From positions 1 through 8,952 of the forward strand of contig JAKAMP010000083.1 in the NCBI GenBank assembly GCA_021812865.1: DNA of 8,952 nucleotides, written 5' to 3'. The stretch is from Bacteroidota bacterium. GTDB lineage: Bacteria > Bacteroidota > Bacteroidia > Bacteroidales > JAAYUG01. The position numbers were made by a program, and so were the translations under genes. Under the pieces are notes generated by a model. The model searched no databases. It had not been told where the DNA came from and was given only the letters and a program-made list of their open reading frames with translations. Shown piece by piece: positions 1 through 7,083 of this stretch. The stretch's first letter is position 1, and every line of letters begins with the position of its first letter.

Positions 1-2109
1 TCTGTTTCGGGCGGTACCCACTCCACACAATACTATATCGGCCTGGGATACTTCAGACAAGAAGGAATCATCGACAAATCCAATTTCCAGCGTATTACAT
101 TGAAATTCAACAACAAATACAATCTATCCCCGGTTTTCAGGATAGGAAATAATATTAGCCTTGCTCCTTACCAGCAACAGAATGCACCCAATGTTACCTA
201 CTCGGTTTATAGGGCACAGCCAGTTTTAAAGCCCTATTATCCCGACGGCTCATTTGGAGTGGTTTACAACGTGGGAAACCCGCTCGCCGACTTGGCCTAT
301 TCCAATGATTTTAACAAGGGAATAAGAGGGGTGGGCGATATTTATGCAGAAGCTTCTTTCTTTAATTCTTTAACCTTCAAATCTAGCTTTGGCCTAGATG
401 CAGCCTATAATAAATCGGTAAGTTTTACCCCCCAGTACACGGTGTATAATCCCGATGGCACAGCGTCCCAGCAGCAGAATGTAATGAGCCGCTTAAATAA
501 AGGTTTCAGCGACAACCTCACCTGGCTCTGGGAGAACACCCTCACCTTCGACAAAACTTACGGAAAACATGCCATCAATGCTGTTGCAGGATATACCATG
601 CAACAGGCCGCCTCCGAATACTTCAATATCCCCGCGGCAAATATTATCCGTGATGGACGCGATTTCTGGTATATATCAGGTCTTACCAACCTCTCCACTA
701 CTTACCTGAGCATTATCAATGGCGTGGATCCAGGGCAGTATTATTCCATGATGTCCTATTTGTTCAGAACCAATTATACTTATGACAGCAAATACCTGTT
801 CACTGTTACCTTCAGAAGGGACGGCTCCTCAAAATTTGCCCAGCAGAACAGGTTTGGCAATTTCCCATCATTTGCTGCAGGATGGAATGTATCCAGGGAG
901 GAATTCATGAAGAACATTCCCCTTATTAATAATCTTAAGGTGAGGGCCAGCTGGGGACAGATAGGCAATGACAAAATACAATACTGGAATCGTTATGCCG
1001 CAACGCAGAACCTCGTAGCTGTGTTTGGTACCAGTCCGGCTACCAGTTCTGCTGTGACCTATGGAACCAGTGGCAACCCAAACCTGAAATGGGAAACCAC
1101 GACCCAGAGCGACCTCGGTCTTGAAATAGGTCTGCTCGATAACCGGCTGACCGGCGAATTTGATTACTATCACCGGATCACCAGAGATATTCTTATTGAT
1201 CTTACCACCCCCGGATACCTGGGCAACGGTCAGGGTCAGAAGATTACTTTTAACGCGGCCCAGGTACTGAATACAGGCTTTGAAGCCACTGTAACATGGA
1301 AAGACCACATCAGCGATGTAAACTATAGCGTAAGTGTAAATGGATCGACTCTCCATAATGTGGTTCAAAAGGTTGGAGGATCAAGTGGAGTAGATACCGT
1401 GCTGTTTGGAGGATACCTTGCCAATGGCGCTGCCTCTACAGCAAGTAAAGTAGGGCTTCCCATTGGGGCTTTCTATGGCTATAAAACCGACGGCATCTTC
1501 CAGAGCACCGATGAACTGAATGCTTACCCGCATAGCTCGCAGGCGGGCGTGGGCGACCTTCGGTTTGTGGATGTAAACGGTGACAAGAAAATTGACGGGA
1601 GCGACCGCACTTATATTGGTTCCCCCATTCCCAAATTCATCTTCGGCCTGAATTACGAAATGAGTTATAAAGGATTTGACTTCTCCTTCGACATTCAGGG
1701 TCAGACGGGCAACAAAATTCTTAATGCCAAGGATATCGTGCGACCGGACCCCTATAACTTTGAAAAACATGCGCTAAACCGATGGACCGGTCCGGGCACC
1801 AGCAATACGGAGCCAAAACCCTCCTGGGGAGGATACAACTATTCGATTTCGGACCGTTTTGTATTGGATGGATCATTCTTAAGGCTCAGAAACATCATGA
1901 TCGGGTACTCTCTTCCGGCTTCAATTATCAATAAATTAAAAATGAATGAACTGCGCCTTTATCTGAAAGGCACAAACCTTTTTACCCTTACAAAATACAC
2001 GGGGTATACTCCGGAAATCGGGAGCGGCGATGTCATCTCCAATGGTATTGATTACGGGATTTACCCCATTACTGCAGTGTATTCATTTGGTGTTAACCTA
2101 ACATTCTGA
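1..2109 (+). CDS. SusC-like TonB-dependent outer-membrane receptor (5' partial)
   Basis: The reading frame is open from base 1, giving 702 visible residues; family members are about 1000 residues, so the signal peptide, the N-terminal carboxypeptidase-like domain, any STN domain and the plug lie upstream. What remains is the beta-barrel. The first visible residues (YYIGLGYFRQEGII, then R and alternating residues) match the first strands after the plug. Residues 524-535 carry the Asp-rich D-x-N-x-D-x-x-I-D-x-x-D segment, followed by 'IGSPIPK', a hallmark of SusC-type barrels. The chain ends in an aromatic residue (VNLTF), as expected for outer-membrane assembly. In this family the barrel forms a TonB-powered import complex capped by the SusD protein encoded next. 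It starts only 4 bp before susD, so the two are certainly co-transcribed. The substrate cannot be read from the barrel; the neighbouring GH144 genes suggest beta-1,2-glucan oligosaccharides. Confidence 0.95.
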   Translation, partial: SVSGGTHSTQYYIGLGYFRQEGIIDKSNFQRITLKFNNKYNLSPVFRIGNNISLAPYQQQNAPNVTYSVYRAQPVLKPYYPDGSFGVVYNVGNPLADLAYSNDFNKGIRGVGDIYAEASFFNSLTFKSSFGLDAAYNKSVSFTPQYTVYNPDGTASQQQNVMSRLNKGFSDNLTWLWENTLTFDKTYGKHAINAVAGYTMQQAASEYFNIPAANIIRDGRDFWYISGLTNLSTTYLSIINGVDPGQYYSMMSYLFRTNYTYDSKYLFTVTFRRDGSSKFAQQNRFGNFPSFAAGWNVSREEFMKNIPLINNLKVRASWGQIGNDKIQYWNRYAATQNLVAVFGTSPATSSAVTYGTSGNPNLKWETTTQSDLGLEIGLLDNRLTGEFDYYHRITRDILIDLTTPGYLGNGQGQKITFNAAQVLNTGFEATVTWKDHISDVNYSVSVNGSTLHNVVQKVGGSSGVDTVLFGGYLANGAASTASKVGLPIGAFYGYKTDGIFQSTDELNAYPHSSQAGVGDLRFVDVNGDKKIDGSDRTYIGSPIPKFIFGLNYEMSYKGFDFSFDIQGQTGNKILNAKDIVRPDPYNFEKHALNRWTGPGTSNTEPKPSWGGYNYSISDRFVLDGSFLRLRNIMIGYSLPASIINKLKMNELRLYLKGTNLFTLTKYTGYTPEIGSGDVISNGIDYGIYPITAVYSFGVNLTF

Positions 2110-2113
2110 AGCC

Positions 2114-3601
2114 ATGAAATCATTAAAATATATTATGCTTCTCCTGCTTCCTCTTGCATTACTGCAAAGCAGCTGCTCGGATTTCCTGCAAACCGATCTC
2201 CAGGGAAAGTTAACCCAATCGTCATTCCCCCAGACCGCCAACGATGCCCTTTTGGCAACCAATGCGGTTTATGCATCGCTCAGAAACTGGTACTACAATT
2301 CGGGTGGTTACCCCATTCTCGATATCATGTCGGATGATGCCAGGAAAGGAAGTAACGTAAACGACCAATTATCAACCGTCGGTCCATACGACAATTTCAC
2401 CATCACCCCAAGCCAGGATGGACTGGACCGCTGGTGGGCAAGCCTGTATGAAGGGATCAAAAGGGCAAATGTGGTTATTGAAAAGGTTCCTGCCATATCG
2501 ATGGACAGCACGCTAAAAACACGCTATATTGCAGAAGCCAGATTTCTGAGGGGATTGTTTTACTTCGATCTGGTTCGCGCCTGGGGAGGTGTTCCGCTGG
2601 TTACCGCTACAACTCCTCCGCTAAAGCTAGGCAGGGCAACCAGGGACCAGGTAAATGCACAGATTGAAAACGACCTCACTTTTGCCCTGAATAACCTTCC
2701 TGAAAAAAGCCAGCAGGCTGCCGCCGATGTGGGACGTGCCACCAAAGGAGCTGCCAGAGCGCTCCTGGCCCGATTCTATCTGTTCAACGGCGACTTTGTG
2801 AACACTCAGAAATATGCCCTGGAAGTAATCAATTCCGGAGAATATGGACTCGAGCCTGTTTTTGCCGATGCCAATGGTGTGAATGGCAACAATGGCACTG
2901 AATCGGTTTTCGAGGTAGGTGCCTTGCAGGTTGAAGGTGAAGACAACGGAGGCGCCCAGTATGCGAATACGCAAGGTGTAAGAGGTTCTCCGAATAAAGG
3001 CTGGGGATTCAACCGGCCTACTGAAGATCTTCGCCATTCCTTCGAACCCGGCGACCCAAGGCTGAAAGGAACCATCATTGACCTGGGCGATGTGATCGAC
3101 GGTATAACGATAATCGGAGATGGCGCCACTCCGGATGTTACCAAGGATTCTGCTGGTAACATCATTGAGGTGGAATGCTATAACCGTAAAGTGTGGGTGC
3201 CGGGTGACAATACCATCACCGAATGGGGGTGCCACCGCCGTATCATCCGTTATGCCGATGTGCTCCTGATGGCAGCCGAGGCCTTGAATGAGAACAACGA
3301 CCCCACAAACGCATTGATTTACCTGAATAAAGTAAGGGAACGGGCCCGCCAGGGAAACAATTCCATACTGCCCGATGTTACTATAACCGACAAGTCTGCT
3401 TTGCGTGATGTCATATTCAATGAACGACGGCGTGAATTTGCCATGGAAGGCTGGCGGTTCTGGGACCTGGTGAGAACCGGAAGAGCAGAAGCCGTGCTGG
3501 GACCCCTGGGCTTTATCAAAGGTAAAAATGAACTCCTGCCCATCCCGCAGAATGAAATTGATATATCTCAGGGTACACTGCAACAAAATCCGAATTGGTA
3601 A
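2114..3601 (+). CDS. SusD-like (RagB/SusD family) surface glycan-binding lipoprotein
   Basis: A complete protein of 495 residues, within the usual range for the family. A lipoprotein signal peptide ends in LQSSC with the lipidated cysteine at residue 21; the following S-D resembles the short acidic signal that sends Bacteroidota lipoproteins to the cell surface. The N-terminal helical, TPR-like part (about residues 30-220) includes the typical 'W..LYEGIKRAN' segment near 107-120 and 'AEARFLRGLFYFDLVRAWGG' at about 140-159. The C-terminal family domain includes 'YADVLLMAAEAL' at 380-391, 'NERRREFAMEGWRFWDLVR' starting at 436, and the near-terminal 'LLPIPQNEI'. SusD proteins act as lids on the SusC barrel and bind the incoming glycan. 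The start is fixed by the signal peptide and the 4-bp spacing to the receptor gene. Long minus-strand open frames across this gene are shadows of its codon pattern. Confidence 0.96.
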   Translation: MKSLKYIMLLLLPLALLQSSCSDFLQTDLQGKLTQSSFPQTANDALLATNAVYASLRNWYYNSGGYPILDIMSDDARKGSNVNDQLSTVGPYDNFTITPSQDGLDRWWASLYEGIKRANVVIEKVPAISMDSTLKTRYIAEARFLRGLFYFDLVRAWGGVPLVTATTPPLKLGRATRDQVNAQIENDLTFALNNLPEKSQQAAADVGRATKGAARALLARFYLFNGDFVNTQKYALEVINSGEYGLEPVFADANGVNGNNGTESVFEVGALQVEGEDNGGAQYANTQGVRGSPNKGWGFNRPTEDLRHSFEPGDPRLKGTIIDLGDVIDGITIIGDGATPDVTKDSAGNIIEVECYNRKVWVPGDNTITEWGCHRRIIRYADVLLMAAEALNENNDPTNALIYLNKVRERARQGNNSILPDVTITDKSALRDVIFNERRREFAMEGWRFWDLVRTGRAEAVLGPLGFIKGKNELLPIPQNEIDISQGTLQQNPNW

Positions 3602-3638
3602 AAATCTGATAATGTTTAACCATTAATTTATCTTAACT

Positions 3639-4892
3639 ATGAAAAGGCAACCTTTAATTTTGAGTTTAATCCTTGTTCTTGCTGTTATCGGTCTTACGCT
3701 GAACAGCTGCAAGAAGGACAACACACCGGTCACCCTCTCACTCTCCACACTCGTGGCCGGTTCCATTGACCTGAACGGGGCAACCTCCCCGACCAATGTT
3801 CCGGTTAATGCAGCCATCACCGCCACGTTCAACACCGACGTGGATGCTCTCACTGCAACCGCATCGAACATAACCCTTACGAGGGATTATGACAATGCCA
3901 GCCTTGACATTACCGTTTCTGCATCAGGCAAGACGGTTACCATTACGCCTGCTTCTGCTTTCGGCAACGGAACTCTTTACAAGCTTACCTTTAAAGCTGC
4001 CCTGAAATCCACCGCAGGCGAATCGCTCACTGCTGATGTTCAGAGAGCTTTTACTACCGAAGGATCATTCCTCCCTGCAGGCACATTCGCTTACTGGAAC
4101 TTTGAAAACAATGCCAACGACCAGGTAGGAACTTTCAATCCTATTACCAATGGCGTTACCGACATCACTTATGTTGACAGCCGTAATGCTGCCGCAGGAA
4201 AGGCTGCTTCATTCAACGGAACCACCAGCCTGATTGAAATCGGTAATGGCGACCAGCTCATGAACACTACGGACTTCACCCTCAGCTTCTGGATTAAAGA
4301 AGATACAGCGGGCAGAGGCGACCAGTTTGTTATGGGCCTTGCCGGATGGTATGGTTTCCAGTTTGAGCTCAATAATATCAGTGGCGGCTGGTGCAAACTC
4401 GCTGCACAGTATTCACTTTCGGGTGGAACAACAGCTTCCCAGGACCTCTGGTTCAACGGGGCAGCCACAGGAACCACAAAGGACAATGGCGGATATCTAG
4501 GCTGGACATACAGTCAGGATCTTTCCAACAGCGGTGGCGTAGTGAGCCTCTTTGCCAATCAGTGGGCCTATGTGGTTTGCACCTATGCCAGCGCCACCAA
4601 GATCGGAACCCTATACATCAATGGCATGAAGATGAAAGAGCAGGATTTCAACCTTTATGATAATACCCTCAAAAATGCCACCGGTCTCCAATATGCCGGG
4701 AATGTCGATAACAAACAGCTTGTTTTCGGCTTTATCCAGGACAAGACCGCTCCCACTATCACTGATTCATGGGCTGATTACACCAATCCGGCTAACAACC
4801 ACTACAAAGGATTGCTCGATGATATAAGAATCTTCCACAGGGCTCTTACCACCAAGGAAGTTCAGCTCATCTATGCTTCTGAAAAGCCTTGA
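3639..4892 (+). CDS. Ig-like (Big_5) plus LamG-domain lipoprotein, candidate surface glycan-binding protein
   Basis: 417 residues, 37 bp downstream of the susD-like gene. The lipoprotein signal peptide ends in LNSC (Cys24) followed by K-K-D, compatible with surface export. Residues about 33-145 look like a Big_5 bacterial Ig-like domain ('PVNAAITATFNTDVD' early, 'LYKLTFKAALKSTAGESL' and 'AFTTEG' late). Residues about 150-415 are a LamG/concanavalin A-like domain (Laminin_G_3 type). It opens with 'FAYWNFENNANDQVG', has 'SFNGTTSLIEIGNG' and 'FTLSFWIKED' in the middle, then 'ANQWAYVVCTY' and 'LYINGMKM', and closes with 'LLDDIRIFHRALTTKEVQ'. No catalytic motif is visible, and LamG domains usually bind glycans. 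Its place right after SusD is the standard slot for a SusE/F-type surface glycan-binding protein, so I infer that role. The ligand is unproven; beta-1,2-glucan is suggested by the enzymes that follow. A terminator closes the gene. A LamG-fold lyase or hydrolase is a less likely alternative. Confidence 0.85.
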   Translation: MKRQPLILSLILVLAVIGLTLNSCKKDNTPVTLSLSTLVAGSIDLNGATSPTNVPVNAAITATFNTDVDALTATASNITLTRDYDNASLDITVSASGKTVTITPASAFGNGTLYKLTFKAALKSTAGESLTADVQRAFTTEGSFLPAGTFAYWNFENNANDQVGTFNPITNGVTDITYVDSRNAAAGKAASFNGTTSLIEIGNGDQLMNTTDFTLSFWIKEDTAGRGDQFVMGLAGWYGFQFELNNISGGWCKLAAQYSLSGGTTASQDLWFNGAATGTTKDNGGYLGWTYSQDLSNSGGVVSLFANQWAYVVCTYASATKIGTLYINGMKMKEQDFNLYDNTLKNATGLQYAGNVDNKQLVFGFIQDKTAPTITDSWADYTNPANNHYKGLLDDIRIFHRALTTKEVQLIYASEKP

Positions 4893-4909
4893 TCAATGTA
4901 ATTTTATCA

Positions 4910-4946
4910 AAGGAAGGGTAAAGAATTTTCTTGCCCTTCCTTTTTT
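4910..4946 (+). terminator. Rho-independent terminator downstream of the LamG-domain gene
   Basis: A perfect 9-bp stem (AAGGAAGGG at 4910-4918 with CCCTTCCTT at 4934-4942) encloses a 15-nt loop that can partly pair further (AAGAA with TTCTT). The downstream arm runs into six consecutive T (4941-4946). It begins 18 bp after the LamG-gene stop and lies about 50 bp before the start of the first GH144 gene. By position it should end or attenuate transcription coming from susCD, so the GH144 genes would depend on read-through or a separate promoter. I could not find a convincing Bacteroidota promoter (TTTG / TAnnTTTG) in the 50 bp that follow. On the opposite strand the hairpin lacks an equally good T tract. 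Confidence 0.8.
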
Positions 4947-4997
4947 CACTGCATCAAAAATCATGAAACACCCATGCTTTGCCAAACACAAACACGG

Positions 4998-6974
4998 ATG
5001 AAAAAGCCTGTTTATCTGATTCTGTTGGCCATACTGGTGTTGTTTACCGGTTCTTGCAAAAAAGATGTCCCCTCCGGAAACACTAACCTTGGAACCCTGC
5101 AGCTCATTGGCGCCAGGGTGGGAAACACATCCCTAGTATATCAGGGTGAAAACCTGAACATGCCATACAACAAAAACATCATTATTGATTTTACTGGCGC
5201 GCTGGATACATCTACCGTCAGAACCAGCATCAGCCTCAAACAGGCCGATCAAACGAATGTCACCCTTACCTATGCTTACCTTAACGAATTTAAGTCGGTA
5301 GTTCTCATTCCTTCAAAATCACTGGCCAGCCTGTCTTCCTATACCCTGGAAATCAACAGCGGACTGAAAGGAGCATCCGGCCAATCGTTTTCAGGGATTA
5401 CCTACAACTTTGTTACCGTTACAGGGAAAGTTACCCTTGACTATGCCACCCTAAACGGCATCTCCATTACGCCCATCACCTCCTATAAAAACATCAACCC
5501 GGAAAAAATCACCCTGGTGGTCCATTTTTCACAATCACTCGACAGTGCATCCTACAAACCCTATTTCGGTCTGTCGGGCGGGACTATGCTGAGCTACTCC
5601 ATATCGGACAGCAACCGTACAGTCACCCTCACCAATCTATCTTCACTCAAAGGATATAGCTCGTACACCTTTTCCATTTCAAACACGCTCACTTCATTCA
5701 ACGGATATACCTTTGATGGCTTTTCCCGTGGATTTTTCACGGCCATTGATTCAATCTCTAACTACCCGGTCATTAGCGATGATGAATTACTCACCCTGGT
5801 GGAACAGCAAACATTCAAATACTTCTGGGATTTCGGGCATCCTTCCTGCGGGCTGGCAAGGGAACGAAACAGTTCAGGAGATGTGGTGACCATTGGCGGT
5901 TCCGGTTTCGGGATCATGGCCATGGCCGTTGGAATGGAAAGAGGCTTTATTACCCGGGCAGACGGGCTTACCCGCCTTGATCAAATCCTTTCATTCCTCG
6001 AAACCTGCGACCGCTACCATGGGGCCTGGCCTCACTGGATCAACGGCTCCACCGGCAAAACCATTCCTTTCAGTCAGTATGACGACGGGGCCGACCTCGT
6101 AGAGACATCCTACATGCTTGAAGGACTGCTAACCATGCGTCAATACCTCGATTCAACTGTAACAGAAGAAAAAAGCCTTCAGAACAGGATCACAGCCCTT
6201 TATGATTCCGTAGAATTCGACTGGTTTACACAGGGACAAAATGTGCTTTACTGGCACTGGTCGCCCGATTACGCATTCATCATGAATATGCCCATCAGGG
6301 GCTGGAATGAGGCGCTCATTGTATATGTGCTTGCCGCTTCTTCACCCACCCACTCCATTTCAAAGGCTGTATATGACCAGGGATGGGCCAGAAACGGGGG
6401 AATTAAAAACGGAAAAACCTTTTATTCGTACACTCTTCCCCTCGGAGAAGATTATGGGGGTCCATTGTTCTTTGCCCACTACTCTTTCATGGGCCTCGAT
6501 CCACGAAACCTTTCCGATGCCTATGCCAATTACTGGCAGCAGAATGTGAACCACTCCATGATCAACTGGGCATACTGTACGGCCAATCCCAAGGGCTACC
6601 TCGATTACAGCAGCTCATCCTGGGGACTCACGGCAAGCGACAATCCTACAGGATACAACGCCCAATCGCCCACCAACGACCTCGGGGTAATCACACCTAC
6701 AGCTGCCCTTTCGTCCTTTCCATACACGCCGGTGCAGTCTATGAATGCCCTCAGACATTTCTACTACCTGCTGGGCGATAAGCTATGGGGACCCTATGGA
6801 TTCTATGATGCCTACTCCGTCTCATCCGGCTGGTGGGCCGGTTCTTATCTTGCCATCGATGAAGGACCGATTATATGCATGATTGAGAATTACCGTACGC
6901 AACTATTATGGAACAAGTTCATGTCTGCACCTGAAATCCGGGCAGGACTGCCCAAGCTGGGATTTTCATATTGA
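4998..6974 (+). CDS. GH144 beta-1,2-glucanase family lipoprotein with two N-terminal Ig-like domains
   Basis: 658 residues from the ATG at 4998. An in-frame ATG at 4974 adds eight residues but spoils the MKKP... lipoprotein signal peptide, which ends in FTGSC (Cys20) followed by K-K-D. Residues about 28-140 and 142-250 look like two Big_5-type Ig-like domains, likely spacers or accessory glycan-binding modules. Residues about 255-658 are the GH144 catalytic domain (Pfam 'glycoamylase', an (alpha/alpha)6 barrel). As I recall the work on the Chitinophaga pinensis endo-beta-1,2-glucanase, Asp135, Asp139, Glu142 and Glu211 were implicated. Here D362, D366 and E369 (in DDGADLVE) and E438 (in RGWNEAL) keep exactly that spacing. 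Further marks are 'YWHWSPDY' (418-425), 'GGPLFFAHYSFMGLDPR', 'TPTAALSSFPYTP' and 'MIENYRT'. Known members hydrolyse beta-1,2-glucan, either endo or releasing sophorose; which applies here is not visible. The signal suggests cell-surface anchoring. The name 'glucoamylase' would mislead. Confidence 0.9.
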   Translation: MKKPVYLILLAILVLFTGSCKKDVPSGNTNLGTLQLIGARVGNTSLVYQGENLNMPYNKNIIIDFTGALDTSTVRTSISLKQADQTNVTLTYAYLNEFKSVVLIPSKSLASLSSYTLEINSGLKGASGQSFSGITYNFVTVTGKVTLDYATLNGISITPITSYKNINPEKITLVVHFSQSLDSASYKPYFGLSGGTMLSYSISDSNRTVTLTNLSSLKGYSSYTFSISNTLTSFNGYTFDGFSRGFFTAIDSISNYPVISDDELLTLVEQQTFKYFWDFGHPSCGLARERNSSGDVVTIGGSGFGIMAMAVGMERGFITRADGLTRLDQILSFLETCDRYHGAWPHWINGSTGKTIPFSQYDDGADLVETSYMLEGLLTMRQYLDSTVTEEKSLQNRITALYDSVEFDWFTQGQNVLYWHWSPDYAFIMNMPIRGWNEALIVYVLAASSPTHSISKAVYDQGWARNGGIKNGKTFYSYTLPLGEDYGGPLFFAHYSFMGLDPRNLSDAYANYWQQNVNHSMINWAYCTANPKGYLDYSSSSWGLTASDNPTGYNAQSPTNDLGVITPTAALSSFPYTPVQSMNALRHFYYLLGDKLWGPYGFYDAYSVSSGWWAGSYLAIDEGPIICMIENYRTQLLWNKFMSAPEIRAGLPKLGFSY

Positions 6975-6980
6975 GAACGG

Positions 6981-7015
6981 CATATTGAAGCCTATTTATA
7001 TTCCAAAGGCATATG
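6981..7015. repeat. Imperfect inverted repeat between the two GH144 genes
   Basis: CATAT-(TGAA)-GCCT at 6981-6993 can pair with AGGC-ATATG at 7007-7015, giving a 9-bp stem with a 4-nt bulge and a 13-nt AT-rich loop. It starts seven bases after the first GH144 stop. There is no T tract, so it is not a convincing intrinsic terminator; an RNA-stability element or plain chance fits equally well. The rest of this 109-bp gap shows no recognisable promoter. Confidence 0.25.
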
Positions 7016-7083
7016 TTATAAATGTTTCAGAACCGCCCCTGCAAACTGAATAAACCTGAAGCTTCAGCAGAATAAAAAAATAT

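Noticed and set aside
868..1770. Minus-strand open frames of 166 and 129 residues opposite the SusC-like gene
   Set aside because: No family resemblance and they lie entirely inside a clear beta-barrel coding sequence.
2627..3586. A 319-residue open frame on the minus strand, opposite the SusD-like gene
   Set aside because: Its translation has no recognisable domain, while the plus strand encodes an unmistakable SusD family protein over the whole stretch; it is a codon-pattern shadow.
4391..4660. An 89-residue plus-strand frame inside the LamG-domain gene, checked as a possible frameshift product
   Set aside because: The LamG domain continues without a break in the main frame, so there is no sign of a frameshift.
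4974..4997. Upstream in-frame ATG at 4974 as the start of the first GH144 gene
   Set aside because: It adds MLCQTQTR before an otherwise canonical MKKP lipoprotein signal peptide; the ATG at 4998 fits better.
7056..7067. Perfect 12-bp palindrome CTGAAGCTTCAG upstream of the second GH144 gene, considered as an operator
   Set aside because: A perfect 12-bp palindrome is expected about twice by chance in a window this size, and no second copy is seen before another gene.
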